Origin: Bacillus sp. HF117_J1_D
GTDB taxonomy: Bacteria > Bacillota > Bacilli > Bacillales > Bacillaceae_C
Reading direction: 5' to 3'
DNA length: 64,000 nucleotides
NCBI GenBank assembly: GCA_009928435.1
Contig: JAABNQ010000003.1
Span: 62,001-126,000, forward strand
The notes beneath the pieces were generated by a model. That model was given only the letters and a program-made list of their open reading frames with translations. It made no database searches and was not told the origin of the DNA. A program made the translations under genes and the position numbers. This document shows, one piece after another, positions 40,414 to 49,395 of the stretch (position 1 is its first letter; each line of letters begins with the position of its first letter).

Positions 40414-41100
40414 TTGAAGAAAATCGTCATATCAGCCTTAACCGCTTTATTTCTAGTATTTGGTTTCACAGGAGCTTCCTCAGCCGCCAGCACTACATAT
40501 AAAGTACAAAAAGGCGATTCATTATGGAAAATCGCAAACAAACATAAGGTAACTATTAAACAGATTAAAAGCTGGAACGGCCTGAAAAGCGATACCATCA
40601 GAATAAACCAAGTTTTGAAGATTACTAAACCTGCAGCAAAATCTAAAGCCAAAAAGGCAGCTGTTAAAAAAACGACTGCGAAGAAAGTAGCTAAGAAAGC
40701 TCCAGCTAAAAAAGCAGTAGCTAAGAAAACTAAAGCTAAAAAAGCTGTGGCTAAGAAAACGACTGCAAAGAAAAAAACAACTAAGAAAAAAACGGCTAAA
40801 AAAGCTACCTATAAAACGATGAAAGTAAAAGCAACCGCCTATACTGCGAAATGCAAAGGTTGCAGCGGTATTACCGCCACTGGCATCAATCTTAATAAAA
40901 AACCAAATGCTAAAGTTATTTCTGTTGATCCAAAGCAAATTCCACTTGGATCCAAAGTATATGTTGAAGGATACGGGATGGCAGTTGCAGGAGATACTGG
41001 CGGAGCCATCAAGAAAAATAAAATCGATCTTCATATGCCTACCAAAAAGAAAGCTTTAAACTGGGGCGTAAGAACGGTAAAAATCAAAGTCTATTATTAA
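40414..41100 (+). CDS. Secreted LysM and 3D domain protein with Lys/Ala-rich linker (YocH-like)
   Basis: A 228-residue secreted wall protein: signal peptide (cleavage near SSAAS, residue 25), one LysM domain (TYKVQKGDSLWKIANKHKVT, up to about residue 72), a 55-residue linker made almost only of Lys, Ala, Thr and Val, then a 3D domain (KVKATAYTAKCKGCSG, PLGSKVYVEGYG, AGDTGGAIKKNKIDLHM) with the three conserved Asp. The 3D fold is that of lytic transglycosylases. TTG start after AAAAGGGG. B. subtilis YocH is the nearest known design. The linker is unusually basic and repetitive. Confidence 0.88.
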   Translation: MKKIVISALTALFLVFGFTGASSAASTTYKVQKGDSLWKIANKHKVTIKQIKSWNGLKSDTIRINQVLKITKPAAKSKAKKAAVKKTTAKKVAKKAPAKKAVAKKTKAKKAVAKKTTAKKKTTKKKTAKKATYKTMKVKATAYTAKCKGCSGITATGINLNKKPNAKVISVDPKQIPLGSKVYVEGYGMAVAGDTGGAIKKNKIDLHMPTKKKALNWGVRTVKIKVYY

Positions 41101-41110
41101 AACTTCTAAA

Positions 41111-41140
41111 CCCGAATGCTATGAAAGCATTCGGGTTTTT
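41111..41140 (+). terminator. Terminator of the LysM/3D gene
   Basis: CCCGAATGCT / AGCATTCGGG with loop ATGAA, then TTTTT. Confidence 0.92.
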
Positions 41141-41333
41141 ATCTGCCACCATCCGACAATTTCCGTTAACATTTCTTAGAAAATGACAAACTTCAAATCT
41201 ATGGAGAGCTATACAGTATTCCAAATAGTCTTCTCCATAGGAATAGAACAAAACTGGCTAAAACCTAATAAGCGCGAGGAATCCATTTTAACACATTGAT
41301 TCCTCGCGCTTTAAGAAATATACTTTTCCAGCC

Positions 41334-42095
41334 TCACTTTTTATATCGGTTGACAACATTGATTCCGCCTGAAGCAGAAATAACACTGCCAGTAATTAAA
41401 TCTGAATCTTTTTCGCAAATAAAACAAATTAGCCGAGCAATATCTTCCCCTGTACCAGATCTGCCAATCGGTGTCAGCTCATGTTTTATTTCTCTAGCCG
41501 CTTCAATACCAGCTTCTTTCATTTCTCCGACAATATCCCCTGGACAGACCATATTAGCTGTAATTCCGTATTCTGCTTCTTCAAAAGCAATGGTCTTCGT
41601 CAGCGAGGCCAGCCCCACTTTGGCTGCACTGAAAGCGGAACGGTACATCCAACCTGGCGAATGTTCAGCATCCTGAAAGCCGTAAGTAATAATTCTTCCA
41701 AACCCTTGCTTTCTCATCACCGGAATGGTTCGTTTTAAAAAGTGGTAAACGGCGTTTAAATTCCCGTCAATCATCTCGTACCATTCACTATCTTCATAAT
41801 CCACCAGTTTTTTTCTCTCGAAAATATACGGACCAGCATTATTGATCAAATAATCGATTCTGCCAAACCTGCTCATCGCCTGCTCAACAATGTTAACAAT
41901 ATCTTCTTTCCGAGTTACATTCCCCTGAACAAACTGCAACCGGTCTTGATAAGGCTCCCATTCCTCGGTCAGTTCCTTGATTCTGTCTTCGTCGCTATAA
42001 TAATTCACAGTCACACTACAGCCCTTTTGAAGGAATGCCTCGGTAACTTTACGGCCAATTCCTTTTGAGCCTGCCGTGATGATTGCATGTCTCAT
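41334..42095 (-). CDS. Short-chain dehydrogenase/reductase with altered catalytic Tyr
   Basis: A 253-residue Rossmann enzyme of the SDR family. The nucleotide motif is TAGSKGIG (usually TGxxxGIG), NNAG is intact, and the C-terminal SGGINV is usual. The YxxxK catalytic motif reads FSAAK (MYRSAFSAAKVG): the Tyr is Phe, though a nearby Tyr four residues earlier could compensate. It ends 38 bp before folE, on the same strand and downstream of it. A pteridine-reductase-like role has been seen for some SDRs near folE, but that is inference. Start ATG at 42095 after GAGGTG. Confidence 0.8.
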   Translation of the reverse strand: MRHAIITAGSKGIGRKVTEAFLQKGCSVTVNYYSDEDRIKELTEEWEPYQDRLQFVQGNVTRKEDIVNIVEQAMSRFGRIDYLINNAGPYIFERKKLVDYEDSEWYEMIDGNLNAVYHFLKRTIPVMRKQGFGRIITYGFQDAEHSPGWMYRSAFSAAKVGLASLTKTIAFEEAEYGITANMVCPGDIVGEMKEAGIEAAREIKHELTPIGRSGTGEDIARLICFICEKDSDLITGSVISASGGINVVNRYKK

Positions 42096-42133
42096 TTCAC
42101 TCACCTCTTCACCCTTTCACAGCACTGTGACGA

Positions 42134-42769
42134 TTACCGATTGATCAGAGACAAAAATTCCATGCGTGCATCAGATCTTTCCTCAAACAAACCTCTAACA
42201 GCCGTTGTTGTTGTTGAAGAGTTGGACTTTTTGATCCCTCTTCCACACATGCACATATGTTTCGCTTCAACCACTACCATTGTCCCTTGAGGCTCTAAAA
42301 TATCCGTTATGGCATCCGCAATCTCATTTGTCAGCCTTTCCTGAACTTGGAAACGCTTAGCATACCCTTCAACCATCCGGCCAATTTTGGATAGCCCTGT
42401 AATTTTAGCGTCAGGCATGTAGCCAACATGAGCCACGCCAAAAAACGGTGCAAAATGATGCTCGCACATAGAATAAAACTCGATATTTTTAACCAAAACT
42501 AGCTCTTTATGTTGGACATCGAAGGTTTTTTTCAAGTGAACAGCAGGATTCTCTTTATATCCTTCCGTATATTCAAGAAAAGCTTTTAGAACCCTGAATG
42601 GCGTTTCTTCAAGGCCTTCCCGATTAGGATCATCTCCACAAAGCTCGATAAGGTTTCTGACACCTTCCATATAGTCTTGGGATTTGTCTATTTTTCGTGC
42701 TATATCATCCGAATCTCCTGAAAAAAGATCCGGAAGTTTTTCAGAAATTAATTTAATATCAGCAGGCAT
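42134..42769 (-). CDS. folE: GTP cyclohydrolase I FolE
   Basis: A 211-residue type I enzyme with zinc and catalytic residues in EFYSMCEHHFAPFFGVAHVGY and AKHMCMCGRGIKK, plus GLSKIGRMVEGYAKRFQVQERLT. It makes 7,8-dihydroneopterin triphosphate from GTP, the first step to folate. The N-terminal 25 residues are extra compared with the 190-residue Bacillus enzyme. Start ATG after GGAGGTCAAATAGA. The usual neighbours (mtrB, hup) are absent. Confidence 0.95.
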   Translation of the reverse strand: MPADIKLISEKLPDLFSGDSDDIARKIDKSQDYMEGVRNLIELCGDDPNREGLEETPFRVLKAFLEYTEGYKENPAVHLKKTFDVQHKELVLVKNIEFYSMCEHHFAPFFGVAHVGYMPDAKITGLSKIGRMVEGYAKRFQVQERLTNEIADAITDILEPQGTMVVVEAKHMCMCGRGIKKSNSSTTTTAVRGLFEERSDARMEFLSLINR

Positions 42770-42855
42770 TCTATTTGACCTCCTTTTTTACATACCATTC
42801 TATTATACATGAACAAGCTATTTTGTTCTTTTCTTACAATAGACCCTCAACTCAT

Positions 42856-42884
42856 TTTAAAAACCGCTCAGCCTAGAGCGGTTT
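42856..42884 (-). terminator. Terminator of the agmatinase-like gene
   Basis: AAACCGCTC / GAGCGGTTT with loop AGCCTA; TTTTT follows on the minus strand. Confidence 0.82.
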
Positions 42885-42887
42885 CAC

Positions 42888-43814
42888 TTATTTTATTCCT
42901 TTCTTATTTACTTGTACAGCAGCAAGGCTTCCAAAGTGATGAACAAGTGTCGCAGCCAACAGAGCTGTTATTTGGGTTGGATCGAATGAAGGCAATACTT
43001 CAACTAGGTCAAATCCAATAAAATTCATATCCGTTAGAGAACGGACCATTTTCAAAGCTTCATAGCTAGTAAATCCTCCGACCTCTGGGGTTCCGGTACC
43101 TGGTGCATAAGCAGGGTCAACAAAATCAATATCAAATGTCAAAAAGCAAGGTGTGTCACCAATTACTTCTTTTACCTGCTGAACAACATCGTCAATTCCC
43201 CTGTTGAACAGCTCATCCTGTGTAACCACGCTGTATCCCAACTCCAAACTGGAATCAATATCCCAACCGCGCATACCAATTTGGACAACTTTATTCGGTT
43301 GTACTAGCCCCTCTTCGTACGCTCGGATAAAAGGGGATCCATGCCAGTATTTTTCCTCCATATATGTATCCCACGTATCTGTATGAGAATCAAATTGAAG
43401 CAAAGCCACCGGCCCATGTACTTTGGCTGCAGCACGCAGGCTTGCCAATGTGATGGAGTGATCCCCTCCCAGTCCAATAGGAATGATGTTTTTCTTCATC
43501 AATTCCAACATAGCCTTTTCCATAATATCATAACTTTTATGAATATTTTGGGTGATCACAGGCAAATCCCCTATATCAATTGCCCGCGTATCTTCAAAAG
43601 GAGAAACCTTTAGCGATTCACTCTGCGGCGACAAGGTCAAAGATGCCTGCCGAATGGCCTGTGGGCCAAACCGCGCGCCTGCCCTATAAGAAGCTGCCGT
43701 ATCAAAAGGCATCCCTAGTATAGCTACTTTCGGGTCTTCCCTTTCAGAGGGCAGCCTCATAAAAGTACCTGACGTACAAAAATCTGGAGTAAAATGTTCA
43801 AACGGATTCGACAA
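42888..43814 (-). CDS. speB: Agmatinase/ureohydrolase family protein (SpeB-like)
   Basis: A 308-residue arginase-fold enzyme with both Mn-binding motifs intact: GLGGDHSITLA, QFDSHTDTWD and TFDIDFVDPAYAPGTGTPE. The N-terminal PFDTAASYRAGARFGPQAIR is typical of agmatinases and related guanidino-acid hydrolases, so urea is released from agmatine or a similar compound. The start is TTG with GGAGGT seven bases upstream. Single gene here, without the spermidine synthase that often precedes it in Bacilli, so the exact substrate is open. Confidence 0.85.
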   Translation of the reverse strand: MSNPFEHFTPDFCTSGTFMRLPSEREDPKVAILGMPFDTAASYRAGARFGPQAIRQASLTLSPQSESLKVSPFEDTRAIDIGDLPVITQNIHKSYDIMEKAMLELMKKNIIPIGLGGDHSITLASLRAAAKVHGPVALLQFDSHTDTWDTYMEEKYWHGSPFIRAYEEGLVQPNKVVQIGMRGWDIDSSLELGYSVVTQDELFNRGIDDVVQQVKEVIGDTPCFLTFDIDFVDPAYAPGTGTPEVGGFTSYEALKMVRSLTDMNFIGFDLVEVLPSFDPTQITALLAATLVHHFGSLAAVQVNKKGIK

Positions 43815-43833
43815 TGTGCATACCTCCGATTTT

Positions 43834-43872
43834 TTTAAAAAATGGAGCTGCCACTACATGATATGGCAGCTC
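43834..43872 (-). terminator. Terminator of htpG
   Basis: GAGCTGCCA / TGGCAGCTC, 9 bp, followed on the minus strand by CATTTTTTAAAAAA. It lies 173 bp after the htpG stop and just upstream of the agmatinase-like start; the stretch between holds nothing recognisable. Confidence 0.8.
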
Positions 43873-44045
43873 TGAATGATAAGAATAGCCTATCGGCCTT
43901 TTAAAGGAGAAATCATGGGAAGTCCGATTATTTTATTAAAATACTAGTCACTTTTGTGAAACACTCTTCTCCTTTTCGAATTACTTGCCACTTTCGCGAA
44001 ATACTGTCCAAGTCCATGCATGACTCGCCCATTATGCAAAAAGAA

Positions 44046-45923
44046 TTACACCATGACTTTGCAAATGTCGTTTGTAAATTCTATTGGGTCCTCAATAGGC
44101 AATCCTTCAATCAAAAGAGCCTGGTTATATAGGAGGCTCGTGTAAAGGCCGACCTTTTCTTTGTCCTGTTCGTAGGCAGCTTTCAATGATGTAAACACAT
44201 CATGATCTGCGTTAATTTCCAGGATTTTATCGGCTTTTACTTCTTGATTATTCGGCATGGCACTGAGGATTTTTTCCATTTCAATGGAAACTTCCCCTTC
44301 AGTGGTCAAGCATACTGGATAATTTTTAAGGCGTGTTGAAATTTTGACATCCTTCACTTTTCCGGAAAGAGTCTCCTTCATATAATCCAGAAGATCTTTA
44401 TTTTCCTTTTCTTCCTCCTCCGTCTTTTCCTTGCTTTCTTCATCAATGCCCAAGTCGCCGCTCGCCACTGATTTAAATTCTTTGTCCTTATAGGACATTA
44501 GCATTTTTATCGCAAACTCATCGACATCTTCCGTGAAGTATAAAATCTCATACCCCTTGTCAGCCACAAGCTCAGTCTGCGGCATCCGGGCGATTCTTTC
44601 ATTTGTTTCACCGGTTGCATAGTAAATGTACTTCTGGTCTTCCGGCATTCTGGAAACATACTCATCGAGCGTGACAAGCTTCTCCTCTTTGGAAGAATAG
44701 AACAATAACAGATCCTTCAATACGTCTTTATCCTGCCCAAAATTGTTATAAACGCCAAATTTAAGCTGGCGGCCGAAAGATTTATAGAACAGTTCATATT
44801 TCTCCCTGTCGTTCTTTAAAAAGCTCTCTAATTCACGTTTAATTTTACTTTGGATATTTTTTGCGATAAATTTCAATTGACGGTCTTGCTGTAAAATTTC
44901 CCTTGAAATATTCAGATTCAAGTCTTCGGAGTCGACCATCCCTTTGACAAAGCTGAAATAGTCTGGCAGTAGGTCTGCGCATTTTTCCATAATGAGCACG
45001 CCGCTTGAATACAGCTCCAGCCCTTTTTCAAATTCTTTTGAGTAATAATCAAAAGGAATATTTTCTGGAATAAACAAGATAGCATTGTACCTTACAGTGC
45101 CGTCTACTTTTATATGGATATGTTTGAGTGGCTTGTCAAAACCATAATGTTTCTCTTGGTAAAAATTCACGTAGTCTTCGTCAGTCAACTCGCTTTTGTT
45201 CTTTCTCCAAATCGGAACCATGCTGTTGATTGTCTGTTCCTCTTTGTATTCCTCAAATTCGTTTTCGCTACCTTCTTTCAGTCTGCTTTCTGTTACTTCC
45301 ATCTTGATTGGATAGCGAATAAAATCAGAGTATTTTTTAATGATTGATCTTAAACGATACTCTTCCAAATACTCATCATAATTTTCATCCTCAGTGTTTT
45401 CCTTGATCTTTAAGATGATTACAGTTCCCACATTCTCCTTCTCGCAAGGTTCAATTGTGTAACCGTCAGCGCCAGTAGACTCCCATTTAAAGGCCTGATC
45501 ATTGCCAAATGCCTTTGTTAAAACCGTCACCTTATCCGCTACCATGAAAGCTGAATAAAAGCCGACACCAAATTGGCCGATAATATCATGGCCATCTTTA
45601 ATCTCATTTTCACTTTTAAAAGCCAGCGAACCGCTCTTTGCAATAACACCAAGATTGTTTTCAAGCTCTTCTTTCGTCATTCCGATTCCGGTGTCCATTA
45701 CTTTCAGGGTTCGGCTCTCCTTATCAACATCAACTCTTATGTAATAGTCCTCACGATTAAACGCCAAGGAATCATCCGTAAGCGCCTTATAATACATCTT
45801 GTCAATTGCATCACTTGCGTTGGAAATCAATTCCCTTAAAAAAATTTCGCGGTTGGAGTAAATGGAATTGATCATCATATCGAGCAGTCTCTTCGACTCT
45901 GCTTTGAAAGCCTGCTTAGCCAT
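44046..45923 (-). CDS. htpG: Chaperone protein HtpG (Hsp90)
   Basis: A 625-residue Hsp90. The N-terminal GHKL ATPase domain holds [31 protein letters not shown] and [15 protein letters not shown]; the middle domain holds the catalytic Arg in [11 protein letters not shown]; the C-terminal dimerisation domain is complete. No charged linker, as in other bacterial forms. Start ATG after GAGGGGATATTTAA. A CIRCE element lies in the leader, so HrcA control is expected; in B. subtilis htpG is instead a class III heat-shock gene. Confidence 0.97.
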   Translation of the reverse strand: MAKQAFKAESKRLLDMMINSIYSNREIFLRELISNASDAIDKMYYKALTDDSLAFNREDYYIRVDVDKESRTLKVMDTGIGMTKEELENNLGVIAKSGSLAFKSENEIKDGHDIIGQFGVGFYSAFMVADKVTVLTKAFGNDQAFKWESTGADGYTIEPCEKENVGTVIILKIKENTEDENYDEYLEEYRLRSIIKKYSDFIRYPIKMEVTESRLKEGSENEFEEYKEEQTINSMVPIWRKNKSELTDEDYVNFYQEKHYGFDKPLKHIHIKVDGTVRYNAILFIPENIPFDYYSKEFEKGLELYSSGVLIMEKCADLLPDYFSFVKGMVDSEDLNLNISREILQQDRQLKFIAKNIQSKIKRELESFLKNDREKYELFYKSFGRQLKFGVYNNFGQDKDVLKDLLLFYSSKEEKLVTLDEYVSRMPEDQKYIYYATGETNERIARMPQTELVADKGYEILYFTEDVDEFAIKMLMSYKDKEFKSVASGDLGIDEESKEKTEEEEKENKDLLDYMKETLSGKVKDVKISTRLKNYPVCLTTEGEVSIEMEKILSAMPNNQEVKADKILEINADHDVFTSLKAAYEQDKEKVGLYTSLLYNQALLIEGLPIEDPIEFTNDICKVMV

Positions 45924-45948
45924 TTAAATATCCCCTCTCTATTAATCC

Positions 45949-46013
45949 TTGGCACTCTATCCACACGAGTGCTAATAACTAATTAAATAACATACAGAAG
46001 GAAGACATGTCAA
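45949..46013 (-). promoter_or_regulatory. CIRCE element and promoter of htpG
   Basis: On the minus strand TTAGCACTC-N9-GAGTGCCAA (45975-45949) matches the HrcA operator with a single change (consensus right arm GAGTGCTAA). TTGACA at 46013-46008 is the -35 box; TTATTT 17 bp on is a weak -10. Confidence 0.85.
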
Positions 46014-46023
46014 TAAAAAACAC

Positions 46024-46172
46024 AAAAGCGCAAAGCGCCTGTTCATCGACGTACAGACTGAAGTGACTCCGACGAGATAAAGGAAACACGGCGAAGCCGA
46101 AGGCGAGCCGATGTTGACTTATTGTAGGAGGAGCTCGCGAAGTCTGCTAGTCGATAGGCGCTGGAGCTGGAC
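46024..46172 (+). repeat. Dispersed hairpin repeat, copy D
   Basis: A 149 bp unit like copy A at 10990: head AAAGCGCAAAGCGCCTGTTC, shared GACGAGATAAAGGAAACACG and GATGTTGACTTATTGTA, tail GTCGATAGGCGCTGGAGCT. Head and tail are inverted copies. It lies upstream of htpG rather than after a stop codon on its own strand. Confidence 0.8.
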
Positions 46173-46236
46173 GCAGCATATTCTGATAAACAAGTCATAC
46201 ACAAGCATAGATTTTTATCATTTCCTATACCAACAC

Positions 46237-46260
46237 AAAGGAACAGCCTACGCTGCTCCC
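46237..46260 (-). terminator. Hairpin after the PdaC-like gene
   Basis: GGGAGCAGC / GCTGTTCC around GTAG, followed on the minus strand by TTTGTG; a weak T-run. Confidence 0.55.
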
Positions 46261-46267
46261 TTCGAAT

Positions 46268-47707
46268 CTATTTTAAACTTCCGAAATGCGGTCCCATTCC
46301 TTGCTCCTTTTTCCAGTTGAGGAGCTGGGACACCGTGACAAATTGGTAACCTTCCTTCTCCAACTGGGTTAAAAGAGACGGCAATGCATCTGCTGTTGAG
46401 GGATGAATATCATGCATCAGAACAATTCCCCCCGGAGCAACACTACTTTCAATCTTCTTCTTCACTGAAAAGGCATTTCGGCTCTTCCAATCCAGAGAAT
46501 CAACAGACCAAAGAATGATCGAGTCGCCGTTGTCTTTTGCGTATGTAAGAAAATGGTCATTATAGGCTCCATAAGGAGGACGGAGTAGACGAGGAGTAAT
46601 CCCAGTAGCTTCTACAATCTTCTCCTTCGTATAGTTCATTTCTTCTTTTATTTTCTCCAACCCAAATTTCGATAGGTTCGGGTGGCTCTTAGAATGATTC
46701 CCGATCTCATGGCCATCCTCCGCTACCTTTCGGGCAAGCTTTGGATAGAAATCCACTTGGTTTCCAAGCATGAAGAAAGTGGCCTTGGCATTGTGTTCCT
46801 TCAATGTTTTCAATACTTTTGGCGTCACATCTGCGCTTGGTCCATCATCGAAGGTCAACGCCACATATTTCCCATCCGGATCCAATTTCAACTGTTCCTC
46901 TTGGATAATTTTCTCTTTTTCAAGCCGCTGCTCTTTAGGCATTTTTAAAAATGAATCAACGTCTTCCTGCAGATAAATATACATCTTTTCAACAGGGATA
47001 TTCATTTCAATAGCGCCAGCGGCTCCCTCAGCAATTTGATACTCATCTATGTATAAGGAAAAGTTCTTCCGATCGATCGACCATTCCCAATCTTCCGGAT
47101 GCTTCACCCACTGATTAAACTCTTCTACCAACAAATAAGGCTGGATATCCTTATGATTATGAAGCTCCTTCCAAATGATCTTTTGAATGCCTTCTAAATG
47201 ATCTTGATCCAGATCCAAAATATCCCTGATTTTCAGAAAACGGTCATGTTCAATATCGATGTTGAATACTTTCACTGTATTCTGTCCGTTTGCTCCCCCG
47301 TTTATCATATACGTTCTGAAAACTAGGCTATAATAATGTTCGGTAATACGGTGGGTCTCCATCTGGATGTTAAGATCGGCGCGCATACCGTCTGACATCC
47401 CAGTTTCGTTTTGTTCAGCTTCTTTTACAAATCTCTTCTTTTGTTCCTTGATCCATTTATTAATAGATTGATTGACATTCTCACTATCGATATCAGGTTC
47501 ATTGACCGAATATGTATATGTATCCGTTTGTTTTGTGACAGTTTTCAAATTGATTTTAGGATACTTGCTGATCACTTTCTCATCTTGGATTTCTTCCTGG
47601 CTTTTCGCCTTGATTGAACCATTTACCAGTTTATCAACTCCTCCGATTATAAGAAAAATCACCAAAAACAAAAGAATCCAACCAAATAATTTAGTCCGCC
47701 CAGCCAC
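46268..47707 (-). CDS. Membrane-anchored polysaccharide deacetylase (PdaC-like)
   Basis: A 479-residue protein: one N-terminal span (LFGWILLFLVIFLIIGGV), a DUF4163/DUF3298-type outside domain (about 60-260), and a NodB deacetylase (about 285-470) with ALTFDDGPSADVTP, HSKSHPNL (metal His pair), RPPYGAYN and the catalytic His in VLMHDIHP. Such enzymes deacetylate peptidoglycan and change lysozyme sensitivity. GTG start at 47707, nine bases after AAGGAGA; a TTG at 47731 would place that site within the gene. Single gene. Confidence 0.88.
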   Translation of the reverse strand: MAGRTKLFGWILLFLVIFLIIGGVDKLVNGSIKAKSQEEIQDEKVISKYPKINLKTVTKQTDTYTYSVNEPDIDSENVNQSINKWIKEQKKRFVKEAEQNETGMSDGMRADLNIQMETHRITEHYYSLVFRTYMINGGANGQNTVKVFNIDIEHDRFLKIRDILDLDQDHLEGIQKIIWKELHNHKDIQPYLLVEEFNQWVKHPEDWEWSIDRKNFSLYIDEYQIAEGAAGAIEMNIPVEKMYIYLQEDVDSFLKMPKEQRLEKEKIIQEEQLKLDPDGKYVALTFDDGPSADVTPKVLKTLKEHNAKATFFMLGNQVDFYPKLARKVAEDGHEIGNHSKSHPNLSKFGLEKIKEEMNYTKEKIVEATGITPRLLRPPYGAYNDHFLTYAKDNGDSIILWSVDSLDWKSRNAFSVKKKIESSVAPGGIVLMHDIHPSTADALPSLLTQLEKEGYQFVTVSQLLNWKKEQGMGPHFGSLK

Positions 47708-47829
47708 TTGAAAAATTCTCCTTTTTATCAAGATTTACCCGTACAAAATATCATTCTGCTACTCTCTTAAGTTTACACTGATGTATCAATTATTACAATT
47801 GGATTACAGGGATTCCTGAAAAAAGTTCA

Positions 47830-47862
47830 AAAAAAAAGAAACCCACTTATAGAAAGCGGGTT
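47830..47862 (-). terminator. Terminator of the 32-residue peptide gene
   Basis: AACCCGCTT / AAGTGGGTT with one G-U pair and loop TCTAT; on the minus strand CTTTTTTTTT follows. It lies 15 bp after the stop of the small gene, which supports the gene. Confidence 0.82.
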
Positions 47863-47877
47863 GTGCAATATACAACA

Positions 47878-47976
47878 TCACTTCAGGAGAAAAAACACAT
47901 AATCTGTTGGAGCATCCTGTTCCCCTTGTTGGTGGACATGATAGTCATACAACTTTTTTGATTGATTTTGTTCCAT
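47878..47976 (-). CDS. 32-residue peptide of unknown function
   Basis: ATG at 47976, seven bases after AAGGGAG, and a stop 15 bp before a strong terminator. The product starts MEQNQSKKLYDYHVHQQG and continues EQDAPTDYVFFLLK: hydrophilic, no signal or span, with a hydrophobic C-terminal tip. I do not recognise it. Its own ribosome site and terminator make it look like a real single-gene unit; it could be a regulatory or quorum-type peptide. Confidence 0.6.
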   Translation of the reverse strand: MEQNQSKKLYDYHVHQQGEQDAPTDYVFFLLK

Positions 47977-48018
47977 AACAGCTCCCTTCATATGTTGATT
48001 TTGCAGATCCGAAGTTCG

Positions 48019-48204
48019 TTATCTTAAAGCTTTATAAGCATTCAAATGTCCGTTTCCAAAGTTCTTTTTTTCAGTACCCTTTGCTTGTCGCATAATCCAC
48101 GAAGTTTCAGCAGAGCTGGCACCAAATACACGATAAGACCGATTGATCGAAGGGTTGGCTGTACTTACGCCGGGAGGCTCGGGTTTTCCTTTGATTCTTT
48201 TGAC
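48019..48204 (-). pseudogene. Relic of a subtilisin-like (S8) protease C-terminus
   Basis: The minus strand reads open for 61 codons from just after a stop at 48205-48207 to a TAA at 48019, with no start codon or ribosome site at its head. It contains PPGVSTANPSINRSYR, GASSAETSW and the ending FGNGHLNAYKALR. G-NGHLNAYKAL is the usual subtilase end, and PGV...GASSA resembles the stretch leading to the catalytic GTSMA, but the Ser region is degraded and about 40 residues appear deleted. The name is tentative. Confidence 0.4.
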
Positions 48205-48311
48205 CTAAGTTATGAGCGTATTCTTCAATCCACAACATAACTATAGCCAACAGCACACTTCTAATATAGACTAGCTTTAATTAAGTATTTCGAGAGAAGG
48301 AGGCAGCAGAA

Positions 48312-48734
48312 ATGTATGAGTTAAAAACAAAGCAAAATGACAACAGTGTGATTGAATTCATAGAAAAGGTAGATAGCCTCAAGAAACGGGAAGACGCTTA
48401 TCAATTGCTCGATATTTTTACAGAAACGACTGGATACGAAGCAAAAATGTGGGGCCCTAGCATTATCGGGTTCGGCTCCTACCATTACAAATATGAGTCC
48501 GGTCATGAAGGGGACGCGCCGCTTGTTGGCTTTTCACCCCGAAAAGCCAAGTTCAGCCTTTACCTTTCAGCATGTGACCCAGCAAAGGATAGCTTACTGA
48601 ATGAATTAGGCAAACATACTTCCGGAAAATCTTGCGTTTACATTAACAAATTGGCAGATATTGATGTGTCTGTTTTAAAAAAGTTAATTGAACAGTCCGT
48701 CACATTTCTGCGAAAAACATACCCAGATCAATGA
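48312..48734 (+). CDS. DUF1801 family protein
   Basis: A 140-residue protein matching the DUF1801/YdhG-like family: EDAYQLLDIFTETTGYEAKM, MWGPSIIGFGSYHYKYESG, VGFSPRKAKFSLYL and GKSCVYINKLADID. The fold is small and soluble; a role in metal or ligand binding is suggested for relatives but unproven. Start ATG after AGAAGGAGGCAGCAGAA. Single gene, convergent with a lipoprotein gene. Confidence 0.85.
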   Translation: MYELKTKQNDNSVIEFIEKVDSLKKREDAYQLLDIFTETTGYEAKMWGPSIIGFGSYHYKYESGHEGDAPLVGFSPRKAKFSLYLSACDPAKDSLLNELGKHTSGKSCVYINKLADIDVSVLKKLIEQSVTFLRKTYPDQ

Positions 48735-48740
48735 CGAATA

Positions 48741-48760
48741 GGAGCAGCCGCGGCTGCTCC
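48741..48760. terminator. Shared terminator, DUF1801 gene and lipoprotein gene
   Basis: GGAGCAGCCG / CGGCTGCTCC, a 20 bp perfect palindrome between the two stops, followed by CTTCTACTATTTC; a weak T-run. Confidence 0.55.
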
Positions 48761-48774
48761 CTTCTACTATTTCA

Positions 48775-49395
48775 TCAGTTCTGTTCCTGGCCTTCCTCTT
48801 CCTCTTCCTCTAAATCATCCGGGTATACCAGTGTATTGAAAACTTCACCATTATCGGCATTTTTTAGCGTGATTATCACTTTGGCCTTCTCCCCTGGGGT
48901 CCCGGCAAATACTTGGTGATAAAGACCTGTCATACCCAACCCTAATGCTGCAAAACCGTCGAAGCCATTCTCAAAAGCTTCTTGGTCCACTGAGAGTGTA
49001 AACTCAGAAAAGGATTTGTTAGGGATTACTTCTTTGATAGATGGAAAATCTTCGCTCGTTTTAATTTCTTCGATATATTCAAGAGCGTGCTTATCTATTT
49101 CCTTCATCATCTCTTTATAATCGGACTTGGACATTTTATAGGTAATTGACCCATCCTCATTCTTTATCGCTTCTTTTACTCCATCTTCTTTTGCTTGAGC
49201 AATCATTTCGTCCACATCTTCCTCTTCAAAAAAATCTTTCGGAAGTGTCACTTCAACATTCAACAAGCCTTTATCAACTTCCACTCCTTGCTCTTTCTCT
49301 TCTTTTTCTACGTTTTCTTTCGATGACATGTCCTTGCCACATGCAGAAACCATTAATAACAGTGCAAGTGTTATCAACATGATGAGCTTTTTCAA
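48775..49395 (-). CDS. Predicted lipoprotein of unknown function
   Basis: A 206-residue lipoprotein: MKKLIMLITLALLLMVSACG (lipobox Cys 19), then acidic, mostly helical and beta segments and a Glu-rich tail (EEEEEEGQEQN). I recognise no domain; similar-sized lipoproteins of this kind are widespread in Bacillus. TTG start at 49395, seven bases after AAGGGG; an ATG six codons earlier encodes that site and is rejected. Single gene. Confidence 0.7.
   Translation of the reverse strand: MKKLIMLITLALLLMVSACGKDMSSKENVEKEEKEQGVEVDKGLLNVEVTLPKDFFEEEDVDEMIAQAKEDGVKEAIKNEDGSITYKMSKSDYKEMMKEIDKHALEYIEEIKTSEDFPSIKEVIPNKSFSEFTLSVDQEAFENGFDGFAALGLGMTGLYHQVFAGTPGEKAKVIITLKNADNGEVFNTLVYPDDLEEEEEEGQEQN

Noticed and set aside
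48046..48240. 64-codon plus-strand frame near the protease relic
   Set aside because: No ribosome site; the minus strand carries the recognisable protease-like sequence.
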